This document shows, in pieces, positions 23,838-36,056 of a DNA stretch of 64,000 nt. The position numbers were made by a program, and so were the translations under genes. The notes beneath the pieces are model-generated. The model made no database searches. It saw only the letters and a program-made list of their open reading frames with translations, and was not told the origin of the DNA. Source of the stretch: Stichopus chloronotus. Taxonomy: Eukaryota; Echinodermata; Holothuroidea; Aspidochirotida; Stichopodidae. Numbering within the stretch: position 1 is the first letter of the stretch; each line of letters begins with the position of its first letter. The stretch is taken from assembly GCA_021234535.1 (NCBI GenBank), contig CM037836.1, positions 32,903,511 to 32,967,510 of the forward strand. Direction: 5' to 3'.

Positions 23838-25415
23838 AAAATTGAAATTGAAACTCTTTATTTCTAGCATAAAAAGGTGAGATAGATAATTGAAAGATCT
23901 GAAAGAATTTACAGAGACAAAAATTGGAGGAAACCTGGCAGAAGGAATGCTTATAAATGGCCAGGCGACCGAAACACAGACGCAACAAAGAAAATCAAGT
24001 GAACTTACAACAACTGTAAAACAGAATGCAACTGCCCTTTTGAAACCTCCCTCGTATATTCCGCTCCCTCATTTATTTAAACAAAAATTACTAAGCGCTC
24101 ACTAAATGTCAGTTAATTAAAAACCTTTTCATTTTTCTTTTAAACTGAGCGAGGGAATTTGAGGCTAAACGTTCTCCTTGAATTGTTCTAGAGTCAAGGA
24201 CCATTGACCCATTTTACTGTGGAATCTGAAAACTTGAATAGATATGCGGATAGTATAGATTGGTTTCTTGTCTTGTTTTGTATCGATGAATGTTAGAAGT
24301 TGAAGTGACAAAGTTGGAGAAGAACGGTGGTGGTAACAAAGTTTACTTTCATTTGAACATAAAGATTCGTAACTCGTATTGAGAGACGTCAAAATTGTCA
24401 TTGTAATAGACTGAGCTCGTTGAAAAAAAAAAAAAGCGTGGTCACGATCAGATGGGTTACAAATTATTCTCACTGCAGGCTTTTGCAGATTTTGCAAACG
24501 AATAAGGGTGCTTAAGTTAGAAGAATTAGAGTGAACCACATGATAAAGTCCTCTATAATGTACATACGAAAGTACTGTCTTAAAGTTCTGTAGATTTTTT
24601 TTTTCGGGGATAGAATATTTGAAATCGTAAGTAACGCCAATTGACAGAGACACGTGACCCAGAACACGCGTTCCACATCCGCCGTATCCATTCCACATGG
24701 TGCAAAAAAAAAAAAAAAGCAGCCTTAAAACGAGAAGTTACCTACTATCTAAAAGTTGTTAAGTGGAAAACTAATACCCTTCCAAATACCTTATGAATGT
24801 TGACAGGGTCGGTAACGATTTCAAGTCAGCGGCGAGATCATTGCAAAGTAACGCACCAGTATGCCTAACTGATTATCGTATTCAGGGTTAGACACGTCAT
24901 CTCAATGAGATGAATCCCCTCAAAGGTCTGGTAAGATGGCTATGGTAAGAGTTGTTCAGGGGAAAATGGTGAATCAAACACAGATGGCAGAAATTTATGA
25001 AAGAATAAATGAATTTATGAATGGATATTCCAAGTTGTAGTTAAAACTTCGAAGTATTATTAAAATAGGATTAGTATTACTCAGATAATCTGACTTGGCT
25101 ATACGACGTACCATCTTTTTTTTTGTGAAGGGTGAATAATCCATTGAAATGTACGAGAGGTTACATGTACGAGAGATAAGGATAAACTATAAAAAGTGAT
25201 AAAAGCGGTGCCGAGATTTGGTGCCCAGCAAGAAAATTGATTGTACGGAGAACAGCGGTAGTTCTAGACACCTCACTACAAATGCAATCAATATGAATCT
25301 TCCATCTTAAGAATGACCCCGAGAAACTTAGCACTGCTAGTCTCCTACAAAAAATCGAATTGTTCAAAGAGAGATTTAAAAGCGAGAGCTCATGAATGAC
25401 AAGTAAGAAAAACAA
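23838..25415 (-). mobile_element. LINE remnant, Jockey/CR1-like, interrupted and frame-broken
   Basis: Minus-strand pieces of a non-LTR reverse transcriptase appear in order. WKIHIDCICSEVSRT, AVLRTINFL and VYPYLSY lie near 25170-25330. After about 0.5 kb of unrelated DNA, LSTLIRLQNLQKPAVRIICN follows (near 24470-24530), then a shifted frame with LASNSLAQFKRKMKRFLIN close to 24130. The 3' untranslated part ends at about 23838 in AATAAAG followed by TTTCAATTTCAATTTTG, a tail type common in this LINE group. The gap between YPYLSY and the next motif suggests an insertion around 24600-25160. Confidence 0.8.
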
Positions 25416-28154
25416 TTAAAGTGGGTGTTGCTAATATTAGGCGTCAACATTTTCGCACTAAACCAGTCAGAAATTACCACGAGCTCTCTATTTCAAAATA
25501 TTACCAGATACTTTAGAATCGTTACTCTTAAATGGAATGCTGGTTTCATCGGAAAAGAGACAAAAGTTCAGGACAGTTGAACACTTGTGGAGGTCATAAA
25601 TACATACCAGAAATAGAAGTGGATTGGATCCTACTGAAAAATAGAAATATAAACTTTGTCCATGCAGCCGTTCTCAATTTAATTGATATTTGCAAAAACT
25701 CAAAAATGATAAATTGGAGTGGGTAGGGATTTACACAGGGTTGTCAACACTTCTCAGTATGTGCGCAACCAACGGAGTTAATTAGATCACGTGATCCGTC
25801 TCTAACATTCAGACCAGTTCTGGAAATTCTCAACCAATGACATTTCGCGGAACTGTTACTGAAAAGAGACGCCTAAGTTTTTTTTTGTTTAGTGATGCAA
25901 AACGATGAGTTGCCTTTTCCATCAAGGCGAGATGAGTGAACCCTTTGATCTTTCATCCCCCTTGGAAATGAAAATTATGTAGGTGTTATGTATTCTATGC
26001 AAAAGAAAAACACATGTCAAGTCTTGAAACAGTCTCTTCAAACTTTGCTCATTTACTAGTTCTATTTTTTTCTATCGATGTCTGGGGATGAGCATTAAAT
26101 TAACACCAAAATTAGGTAGTTTAACTTACGTTAGCACTTATTAACAACTTACCCACACCTACAGGTTACATGTAGTGATTCGTGTCCATCACCATGTTTT
26201 ACAGAGAGGCCTTCTTATTAGAGTGTAGCGTCTCGTACGTATTCGAAATTACTCTCAGGCAATGTGAGGTCTCTCATAAGAGAAACAACTTACGTGAAGT
26301 ATTTACTGACAGTGGCATATAATTCTACCAATATGACGTAACGCGTTGGACTTGTCTTTACGACTGGGTGGCTGTCGCAAACTAGATAGCAATAGGCTAT
26401 ATGGGTTGTTCTATATTGCCGTTCAGAGAAGTTCATGATTTTGTTCAAGGCCTAGCCAACAGTATACGTTTAGAACTATTGTATCTGGGGGCTACAATTG
26501 ATCCTTCTGAGATTTGCGACTCATTTTGGGAAAGTTTTGTGGCGCAAAACTGGTACCTATGGATGGAAGACAAAATTTCTCTTCTATTTGAATAAAACCG
26601 AAGTCGATTTTCAACTCCTCGATTTAATTCTAAACAATTCCACGGGTGTAAACAAAAAAACACGTTTACAGATATTTCGTAAATAGAGTCACTCTATGAA
26701 CCCTTTTAGGCCTACACATTCTTACTCTCCGAATTGACTATCATCTGATCAACAGAACGTTATCTATCTTAGTAACTACTTTTCGTGATTGTAACAGTTT
26801 GTTAGTTTTTCTAAATACTGAGAATGAAAATACTATCCGATATGCCCTTGACACTCGAATCTGTCTTGAGGGATTTCAGTCCTCTGTGAAAACTGTTGTC
26901 CAATATAACCGCAGTTGTCTTCGTTATCAAAACTAAATTACGGAAAGTCCAACAAATTTCATTTTGTACTTTGATAAAAAAATAAAACCAAACTTCCTAA
27001 ACAACTTTGATTTTAACTGGACCGTCGGAATATGTCACAGTCTTGGTCATTACTTCTGCTAATTGTAAAGACACAATTTGTTTCTCATTAGCTTTCCTCC
27101 AAAGTTGTCACGACCGGAAAAAAAGTATCATATTTGAGATCACGGTGTGACATTTCTCCTGTTGGGAGAGTGACTATCATTATGTACTTTTTTGTCAAAT
27201 TCTGCCCAATCCACGCAAAAGGTTTTTTATTTTCATTTTCAAAATCATTTGGTCTGATATACGGTACGAAAGTTAAAGATAATAACTTTAATTGCGGTCA
27301 CCTCAAAGGGTGAACTCAGTGTTACTCATGTCGTATCCTTCACAAATAATCTGAAGTGCACTCGGGTACACAGAATCTCTCAGACACATTCTCTTAATTT
27401 TTGATATGAAATGTTTGCATTTTCTTTTAAAGATAAAATAATGACATTCCATTGTGTAATGAATTTCTTTGTATAAACTTAAATTTTATATTCTTTCCCC
27501 AAAACACACTTCCTCAAAATACCGTTCCTCTGAAGACTTATCTTTTACATAATACGAGAAGGCCTTCACTAAATAGTCCAATATTATTTACTTAGCTAAT
27601 TCATATCGTCACTTGGTATACCGTCCACTACCGGTATATGCCTGTCCATAGTAAATTATCCTGAAATGTTTTCAAATGTAGCCAAAACATATAAATTGTT
27701 CTTTAAAAAGAAGTCGGAGTGCAATCATACCAACATGTCTTACCTATTAAAAGAAACATTCTGTGCGCTGCGTTTACTTCATTTCATTTTACGTGTGTAT
27801 TATGTCACTTTCGCCTGTGTATTTTGACAATGTTCAAAACCAAATATATGATGAAATGAATGTGTCAGCATTTTCATATTTCATATTGTTTACAGAAACG
27901 CTTACGAAAGAAGACGCTATTCTCTGAGATGACTACGTAGAGTATTTGACTACTAAATGAAGCAAAATGGAATGGAAGAGCAATAAAGATGGAACAAAGA
28001 AATAAAACAAAAAAGAAAAAGAAGAAAACATCAGTTTAGTGTAAACTTACCTTTACGACTGAACTAAATCTTGGAAATATCCTCACGATAATAAGAATAT
28101 AAGATGTCGATAAATTTAAAGGTATCTTTTATTGCGTATAGGTACATTTTTATT
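25416..28154. other. no gene recognised
   Basis: AT-rich DNA immediately downstream of receptor exon A. If that exon belonged to an ordinary gene, its next exons should lie here on the minus strand. I see none, although exons shorter than about 60 codons could escape notice. Confidence 0.5.
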
Positions 28155-28160
28155 ACTTAC

Positions 28161-28812
28161 TTCGAGAAATGCTCTGAGCCTCTTGAAGAAGTACCGTTAC
28201 ATTTGGTTCCAGGTTGATAGAGAAAGGTTTATTTATCACATCCCTACCGTCCAACACCCCAATGATGGCATCGGATATCAACGTAAAGACGCCACTGGTA
28301 TGAAACACCGTGCATAAGTTCCAACCGTACGTTTCGAGAATACTGACGATGAAGCCGCCTATAGCCTCCGAGCGCATAGACGTGCGGGTAAAAGTGGTAT
28401 ACCGCGTGCGGTCCTCCAACTCGGAAGTAATGGCCGCCCCTGTGATAGCAGGAATATTCCAGTGGGCGACCAAATCACCGATACCGTACATCTCGGAACT
28501 GGACGGATGACCTAACACCGCGTGTATGTCGTAGTCCCTCACTAAATCTGCGACCAGTCCAACGCCAATACGCGGCCCACCGCGGACGGTCTCCCTCACG
28601 TACCTAGTATAAGTGAAGTTCAAAAATTCGCCCCTCTCGACTCTCTCTGCGACTTCGTCGAACGCAACGTCGATCGCGGGCTTCAGTTGCGAAACGTCCA
28701 ATCGCGAACCGAAACCGCTGAAAAGTATAGCGATGCGCACCTCTGTGTGAGTATCGGTACCCATTGAACTCACAAAGATAGAAAGAAAAACCACACTAAT
28801 TTGCACATTCAT
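28161..28812 (-). CDS. ANF-receptor-like first exon, copy A (natriuretic-peptide-receptor type)
   Basis: The ATG at 28810-28812 opens an intact frame of 217 codons. A signal peptide (ISVVFLSIFVSS) is followed by VRIAILFSGFGSRLDVSQL, the first strand and helix of the ANF_receptor fold, and then VGLVADLVRDYDIHAVLGHP, YGIGDLVAHWNIPAITGA and RTSMRSEAIGGFIVSILETYGW. The order and spacing match lobe I of natriuretic peptide receptor guanylyl cyclases, which bind peptide outside the cell. The exon ends at 28161 in phase 1 at a consensus GTAAGT donor (complement of 28155-28160). GC content is well above the flanks. The first disulfide cysteine pair of vertebrate receptors is replaced (GVG, GHPS). Sites for N-glycosylation are NFT and NVT. 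No downstream exon (rest of the ectodomain, transmembrane, kinase-like or cyclase) is visible in the window. Confidence 0.85.
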
Positions 28813-30479
28813 TTTGATGCTCGTTGTGCAGTCTCAGGGAGCATTCTATATTTTGTTAGTGTCTTTTCTCCCACTGCCTTTATTGCCTTTGTACACAGTT
28901 CTCTAAGGTTCCTCGCCTCTATCCTCGTCCCTCTCTGCTTTTCCTGGACAGATGAATTTGTCTCATGGGGGAAAAAAGTAATTTATCATAAAACCTGTCC
29001 TCTTCGTTGCCTCTATGTGTGGACTTACATTTTTATATGTTCGTTCATACTCTTATAGAAGAAAATTTACATCACCAACGATTATTTAAAAAAAAAAAAA
29101 AAATCGGCCAATCAGTGCCTGTGTTGTGGAAAATATGAGATTATCACAAGGACTCACATAGTCTTTTTGTTTCTTTTTATTTTGTCAGGGAAAGAAAGGC
29201 GCGCGCTTTGCTTGCCGAACTTGTTTTAATTGCACAGGCGACAATCTATGACACACAACAGGTGATGAAAAAAGAAAAAGATGGAAGGAAAACGAATGCT
29301 CCAATAAAAGTGAGGAAGGAAAAACAAAACTAACACAACCAGAATCAAATAGAGACGAAAGACATAGAACCCTATGAACTGAGTTGGTGACGCGGAAATT
29401 ACATTATCCAATTTAATACACCGGTATCCATCAATTCACACACTATCAGAAGTTAAATTCAGACATCCAGTATGAATGGAAAGTTATGTTTAAAGTCTCA
29501 CGTTCGTTCCAAGAATTTTACAAGTATGGGCAAAAAAAAAAAAAAAAATGGGGATACAGCATCAATTTTATAACCTTCGGCACGGACTTAAACAAACAAG
29601 TTGACGTCAGTCAGCTTTTCATTGTAAACTGTTGAAGATAGTCGGAATATCTCCATCACCAATGGATATTCTAAGGCGGAAGCAAAACAGAAGAACAGCT
29701 ATGAAATCTTATAGGCCTCCTGGGGAAAATTCCTATTGTGCGATTATTTCTTTCGATTGCTTTGCAACCAGTATATTTTTTTAATTTGCCGTTCTGTTCT
29801 TTCTTTCTTTCTTGCACTTCCTGTCAATGCTATACTTCTCTTTTCACTCTAAAGTGCAATCTATCACGTGTACAAATTACATGCTTATTACCTAGATGTA
29901 ATCAGAGAGACTGTTCTACTTTTTCTCTGAGGATGTAATTTTTTTTACATTTCCTGATTTATTATTCAAATTTAAAGCGATTTTATTATTTTCAGTGAGT
30001 CACACATGGCATTTCGGCATACATTTCTTGAACACCATCAAAATAGTTAACATTTTCTTCCATCCTTTTCCACTGGGTACCAACATTTGAATAACCAGTG
30101 CCCTATATACACGATGCATGAATACACTTAATTAACAACTCGAAAATTCCGCCGCCAAGGACATTTCCGTCAATCATTATGGGTGAGCAACTTTAACTAA
30201 ATCCATAAAACTACGTACAGAAAGTTTTGCACAGAAACGTCACAGCTTTGCGTTCCACAATCTCAGACATAACTGATAATCTTTGTTCGCAATGACAAAC
30301 AATGAACATTTTATGTCACATGAATCGATCGAGGGTTATTCTCATAAAAACAAAACAAAAAATCGGTTGAGAAATATGGAAACACGCATGATACCAGCAA
30401 CTAAAGATAATGTCAAGAATATACCTACGAGACGTGACATCCCTTAAACACATGTTCTGTGAAACTTTGGTTACCTCAC
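28813..30479. other. 5' flank of receptor exon A; no other gene recognised
   Basis: Contains A-runs at 29088-29103 and 29533-29548 and otherwise AT-rich DNA. If exon A is a first exon, its promoter should lie at the left end, but I see no convincing TATA-type element. Confidence 0.45.
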
Positions 30480-31490
30480 CCAATGTTTCTGCCTCTTTCT
30501 CATTCTCGTTTAGTCAGTCTATCGTTTTTCTCTGATTTAGTCAGTCTGTTGCTTCTTTCTCTTTTGGCCAGTATATTTTTTCCTTATCTTTTAGTCAGTC
30601 TTTTGTTTCGTTCTGTTTCAGTCTACTGTTTCTTTCTATTTAAGTCGGTCTATTGTTTCTTTCTGTTTTGGTCGGTCTATCGTCTTTTTTTCTGTTTTAG
30701 TCGGTCTATTGTTCCTATTTGTTTTAGCAAGTCTATTGTTACGATTAAGTCAGTCTGTTGCTTCTTTATCCTTGCGTCAGTCTTCTTTTCTTTCTGTTTC
30801 AGTCTACTGTTTCTTTCTGTTTCAATCGGTCTATCGTTTCTATCTATATTAGTAAGTCTATTGTTTCTTTTTATTTAATTGAATTTATTGTTTTCCTCTC
30901 TTTTAATCAGTCTATTGGTTTTCTCTTTATGAGTCAGTCTTTACTTTCTTTTTGTTGTAGTCAGTCTATTGTTTCCTTCTGCTTTAGTCAAACTTTGTTT
31001 CTGTTTCAGCCAATGTAATACTTCTGTCTGTTTGATGAATCTATCTATCTTTCTATTTTGAGTTAATCCATTGTTTCCTTTAGTTTTAGTCGGTACATTG
31101 TCTCTTTCTTTTCTAGTCAATCTACTACTTTTTCTGTTTTAGTAACTCTATTGTTTCATTTTTTTTCTAGTCAGTCTATTATTTGTCATCTCTTTTAGTT
31201 AGTCTGTTGTTTCTTTTTCTATAAGTTTGCCGATTGTTTTTGTTTTCCTTTTCCCTTTGTTTGATTCGTCCTAATTCACCCAATTTTTTATTTCTTCCTT
31301 TTTATCTCTTCTCTTTTTTACTTTAGTCAGTCTATTTGTGTCTATTTTAGTCTATTGTTCTCTTCTGTTTTTGTCAGTCGATTGGCTTCATCCTATTTTA
31401 CCCAGTGTAATGTTTTTATCTGTTTAAGTCAATTTATTATTTATTTCTCTTTTAGTCAGTCTACTATTTTCCTTTTGTTTAACTCAGAAA
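30480..31490 (+). repeat. minisatellite, TTAGTCAGTCTATTGTTTC type, about 1 kb
   Basis: Roughly 35 imperfect units of 25-31 bp, each with TCAGTC or TCGGTC, TATTGTTTC and TTTCTGTTTTAG. A shorter block of the same unit lies at 34150-34450, and last-unit remnants occur at 36045-36060. Both blocks sit on the 5' side of a receptor exon on the minus strand, so the minisatellite belongs to the duplicated unit. The long open frames within it (repeats of SLLF and SIVSF) are translation artefacts. Confidence 0.9.
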
Positions 31491-34130
31491 ATGAGGTTAC
31501 TGTGACGATTTTGTTTTATCTTCAGAATGTAGCACATCGCGTCGTGTATTAGATGACATGGACTAAGTAATTGAGTAGGTGTGATTTAACCTCAGCATGT
31601 TTCAATAGGGTATATAACAAACATTTTTTGTAAATTCATGTGCAATGTTCTTTTCTTGCAGGTGAAAGACGCTGTAGTCAAACAACTTCAGTAGGCTACT
31701 TAATTCCTTAGGCTTTTTTAGGTGAAAATGAACTGCTTTAATAAGCCTACTTTAATAAAACAATTTGTAGTTGTATATTTTTATACATAACTGAAGTAAT
31801 ATAATATTTATTTTTATTTATGACTTTTTTATATATGACTGAGTTAAACATGGCATCACTGTTATATTCTATTGTCTCTTAAGGACAATTGTAATGATTA
31901 CGGTTTAGTTAAGATACTTAAAAAAGAACAAAATGACAATAGCTTAAACTAAATGAAGGGATGATAAATTGACCTGTTTGTGTTGGGAACATTTGGCAAC
32001 ACAATCATTATCAAAAATCAACTTTTGTGAATTTCTTGATGAAAACGAGCCGTTGTTTTCTGGGGCGTTAGCAAGATTTAAATCGAAGGCATGACTTGGA
32101 CTTGTCTTTCTAACTCAAACCCAACGGGAGGGGTTCGCATTCACTGATGGTGGGGTTCACTGGCAAGTCATTGGCAGGGTCCAAGGTGAAGTACCCTTGC
32201 AGATGATCCCGGAATCTCTTTATTGCTTTGGCCTTGATGTTTTAAATGAGTTCAAACGTCAAGTGTGATCTCAAAATTTTTGGAGACTTTTTGTCTAACG
32301 ATAATGATTTCAGGCCCGTATGCTACTTTTTCAGTATGGAGGGGGGGGGGGTTCGATCGCACCACAAGTGGCACATTTTACCGGACAATTATGGCCAACA
32401 AATTAAAACTCATTACATATGTTGCTAAGGTAGGCCTTGTATCATAGGATGAGCGGAACTCCAGATCTTGAAGGCGGGGGAGGGGTCGTCCGAACCCCCT
32501 GAACCCCGCCCCCTGGATACGTTCCTAGGTTTGTTGCTGAAGCAAAGCCACGAAAACCATTAAAGCCACTGAAAACTTTTACCTGCATAAAAGTCCTATT
32601 AAATACACTATTACTTACTTCGAAATGTGTCTTGAGCTTCTTGTAGAGTCCCGGTTATATTTTGTTCTTCATCCAGTAAGAAGGGATGAGCGATAATACC
32701 TGCTTGGTTTAACACTCCTTGCACGGCGTCAGATATCAAGGTAAACACTCCTGGTAGGTGCAACACACCACATAGGTCCCAACCGTAGGTTTCAAGTAGC
32801 CTGACGATGAACCAGCCTATAGCTTCTGAGCGCATAGACGTGCGCGTTAAAGTCTTGAAACGTGAGCGGTCCTCCAACTCCGCCCCTATAGAAGCTCCAG
32901 TAATAATCGGGATGTTCCAGTGAGCAACCAAATCACCTATGCCGTACAATTCTAGGCTGTTCGGATGTCCCAAAACCACATCAATGTCATAATCCCTCAC
33001 TAAATCGGCGACCAGTCCAACACCAATACGCGGCCCATCACGGACGGTCTCCCTTAAGAACTTCGTAAACGTAAAGTTTAAAAGCTCGCCCCTCTCGACT
33101 TTCTCGGTCACAGTGTTGAACGCAATATCAATCGCGGGCTCGAATTGTGAAACGTCCAACAAAGTGCCGAATTCGTCCAGAAGTACAGCTATGCGTATTT
33201 CTGTACCTGCACCGACTGTATCGGCAATAATACACATGAAAAGGAAACATTGACTAATCACATTCATGGTGAGAAGTACTTTTTTTCTTCACGAGAATGA
33301 AGTTTTGTCTCTCATACGGTTGCCAATGTGATTTCCCCAAGCTGTTAAGTTTTTCTCGTAGCGCGTCACACCTGATGTATTGCCAGCATGGACTGAATCT
33401 CCAGAGATATATTTTTTTTTTGCTATTTCTATTGTCTGTCTATTAACACATTGAAAGGGTTACCTGACAATTTTTTTTTTCTTTTTTTAATGGCTTTTTC
33501 ATAAGCTCAACATTGGTCACCTTTGATGATGTTTCCACCAATCAGAGGTTACCTTGCCATTTTGAACTAGCTCACGGGAGTACATATTGATTTTTTATTC
33601 TCATCGTCTATTCTTGCTCTTATCACTACTAGCGTTTCTTCTGTTGTATAATATCAGTTTATCTTTTCTTTCTGTGAATTTGTTGATGCTATCTAAACCG
33701 GAATCATGAAGCTATCCTGAAATGGAGGAGTATCTTCGGTACGCGATAAATGTTAAGTCTGTTTGAAATGTAGTAACATTACTACCTTTTTTAAGAACAT
33801 TTCAAAATTTATGTCTTTTTTTTAATAAGACATGTTACAAATATTTGTTCAATTCGAGACATTTAATCACCCAATTATTTAGTTAATTGTAGTTTTGGAA
33901 AAGTTTCAAGTTTTTGCTTGTCCGTCTTTTTCGCTGAAATTTTATTGTGTAATCTACTTCTCGTTGCTATTTTTTTTTTGTCGTATGGGTGTTTGAAACG
34001 TGGGCGTTTGATCTCGATGGCCACTTTTACCAAAGACCGGATGGACAGAAACGACTGGTCTTAATGAAATAATGATATGTGGCAAAAGATTCCAATTACT
34101 GGTGTAGAGCCTGTGTGATGGGGTTTGTGA
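31482..34130 (-). repeat. segmental duplication unit B
   Basis: Aligns with unit C at 36057-38890 over the 3' flank, exon and 5' flank. Matched landmarks include AGAAAAT and GATGATAAATTG on the 3' side, the exon, and on the 5' side ACCAATCAGAGGTTA versus ACCAGTCAGAGGTTA, TTTGAAACGTGG, and GTGGCAAA followed by TTAGTGGTG or TTACTGGTG. Exon starts are about 4.7 kb apart, which includes a hAT insertion of about 1.5 kb between the units. Confidence 0.8.
32619..33267 (-). CDS. ANF-receptor-like first exon, copy B
   Basis: The ATG at 33265-33267 lies in CTCACCATGAATG. The intact 216-codon frame has a signal peptide (CFLFMCIIADTVG), then IRIAVLLDEFGTLLDVSQFE, VGLVADLVRDYDIDVVLGHP, YGIGDLVAHWNIPIITGAS, RTSMRSEAIGWFIVRLLETY and GWDLCGVLH. 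It ends in phase 1 at 32619 before a GTAAGT donor (complement of 32613-32618). The fold assignment is as for copy A: the N-terminal lobe of a natriuretic-receptor-type ligand-binding domain, secreted or cell-surface. Residues 1-75 differ from copy C at only one position, while residues after 75 differ at about sixteen. Only one cysteine remains in the mature part. No following exon was recognised before copy A. Confidence 0.87.
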
Positions 34131-34149
34131 TCACAGCACAAACGTACCT
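33268..34149. other. 5' flank of receptor exon B
   Basis: Homologous to the 5' flank of exon C (37954-38890), so it probably carries the duplicated promoter. T-runs at 33410-33421 and 33471-33488. No separate gene was recognised. Confidence 0.5.
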
Positions 34150-34460
34150 TCTGTTTCAACTAGTCTGTTGTTGTTGTTGTTATTGTTTTCTCCACTCTAT
34201 TGTGTCTCTCTGTTTAGTCAGTCTATTTATTTCTTCATCCCCTTTTTTATTTTTTTATTCCCGTTAGTCTACTGGTTTCTGTCTATTTTATCTAGTAAAA
34301 TGTTTTCCTGTGTTTAAACCGATCTATTGTTCCTTTCTCTTTCAGTTAATCTACTGTTTGTTCTTTATTATTGTAGTGAGTTTATTGTTTCATTCTTCTT
34401 TGATTCTGGTTTCCTCACCTTCTGTCTCCATTCCATTGTTTCTTTTTTTTATATACTGCA
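34150..34460 (+). repeat. minisatellite, second block of the TCAGTCTATTG unit
   Basis: About ten degenerate units with TTAGTCAGTCTATT, TTTCTGTCTATTTT and CGATCTATTGTTCC. This is the same unit as 30480-31490, in the same orientation and the equivalent place relative to the receptor exon. Confidence 0.8.
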
Positions 34461-34525
34461 TTTCTTATTCTTTTCTTCCTACCTGGCGTACGCGAATCCA
34501 CAATAGTTTGTACGTATCATATATG

Positions 34526-35987
34526 CAAGAGTGGACAACTTTTCAACCAACAGGCCACATTGTCAATTTCGAACTGCCTAAATTGCAACACAAGTTGCAC
34601 TTCTGTCCTCTATCATCCTCCTCTTTGTGCCAGCTCTCCAGTGGTATGGAATGAAGCAAGGTTTTGCAAACGGAGGCTTAAAAGTTTTTTTTTTTTTGAG
34701 GTGGATTGGTAGGTCAGTAGGAGGGATACAAATAAATGAAGGTTCGAAGGATCGGTATAGGTCCTTCTGCTTTACTGAATCTTTTTAGCAAGGCAATCTT
34801 TCATTGCAAATGTTGGAGTCAAAAGCAAGGCATTTACTTATCTTGTTTAATGTGATTAATAAATCCTTATTGAAATACACATGTTTAATTGTCTCATCGT
34901 CCTATAGGGGCAAGATGAGATATTGTAGTCACTTGGCTAGTGGAGCTATATATTGTACTGTGCACCCATGGGAGAATGGTTGCACGCTTGGAGTGGATGA
35001 GTAGCGACACCCCAGGGGTACCCCATGGTAGAGTGACTGTATTTTACTGTAATGATAAATCCAGTGAATTTTGCTGAGTTTTTAGAAAAAAAGCCAATTT
35101 TGCCCCAGAATTTGTATTTCCACCATATCTTGAGAGCTAATGAAGCATTATACTCAAAATTTTGCAAGGCCGTTCCTATGAACACAATAATGAAGATACA
35201 GTATATTACTCTTATAGTAAAGTGGTGAAATTGTATGATTGTTTGGTAACAAACTTAGAGCCAGCATCTGGGTCAATAGACACCACATTTTTAAATCTAG
35301 CCAAACCATCTTTTGCAGAACTGGCACCTGTGGATAAGGTCTTTTATGAGAACATTATTTTTACGTCAAACAATAATTTTAGCAGAACCAGGTCCTTCAC
35401 AGGTAAATAGGAGACTTATGTGCAAATACCCATAGAGGGATGCTCGTATATTCTGCCCCTAACTCTAACCACTTAGCCTAACCTACATGGAATAACCCAA
35501 TGTTATAATTGTGTTATGTAGCGTAATATGCACAGATACTTTTAAGCCATTAGTTATCGTTACCTGAGCCTAGTAGCACCAGGCTATAACCTTAAGTTTG
35601 CTACCTTACAGTAGATATCAGTATTGAGATGCTTACCACCATGTTATGCTTGAAGAATGTTTGCCACTCATTTACCACCAGTTCCCTGAACTAGGTCTCT
35701 GTGAGATGTGGTTGCTGTAAACTATTACAAATCCCTGTGTGCATGCCCTGTATTAAAATCAATGCATGTTGGCGATGAGATACGCAACTCCTTGGATTGC
35801 CCTCTTGTTTGTTTTTTAACCACTACGTTATGCAAAGATAAATATCTTAATTTTCCTCCTTTATTTATTTTTTCTTATTCTTTTCAAGTTTTATGTCTGT
35901 TCAAAAAGCGATGAGGGGGGAGGGGGAACGCATGACACCTCTTCGTGGGACTCATATGGGCGACGGGGCTCAGGTTGGCCACCCCTG
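34526..35987. mobile_element. non-autonomous hAT-like element
   Basis: The left end CAAGAGTGGACAACTTTT and, reversed, the right end CAGGGGTGGCCAACCT form a hAT-type terminal inverted repeat. Each is followed inward by the usual GGGCCAC or GCCACAT-like block. No 8-bp target duplication is preserved (the flanks differ), so the element is old. It carries no transposase. A satellite-carrying element is nested inside it. It interrupts the minisatellite between receptor units B and C. Confidence 0.65.
35030..35810 (+). mobile_element. satellite-carrying repeat element, copy 2 (right part)
   Basis: One type A monomer (GCTGAGTTTTTAGAAAAAAA, AATTTTGCCCC, ATATCTTGAGAGC) lies at 35075-35165. The right end at 35720-35810 matches the right end of copy 1 at 8737-8829 almost base for base (ACTATTACAAAT, GTTGGCGATGAGAT, GATTGCCCTCTTGTTT). 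The left end with its GT microsatellite is not seen. Confidence 0.7.
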
Positions 35988-36056
35988 ACTAACTGGTATC
36001 ACTATGTAGGCAGCTCAAAATTGCCTCTGTTGTTCCAGTAGCGTGAGATACCGTTC

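Noticed and set aside
24165..24698. 177-codon minus-strand frame as a host gene
   Set aside because: Its central part matches the end of a LINE reverse transcriptase and its ends run into poly-A and shifted frames.
30459..31018. Long open frames rich in Ser, Leu, Phe and Val
   Set aside because: They are translations of the TCAGTCTATTGTTTC minisatellite and change frame with unit-length variation.
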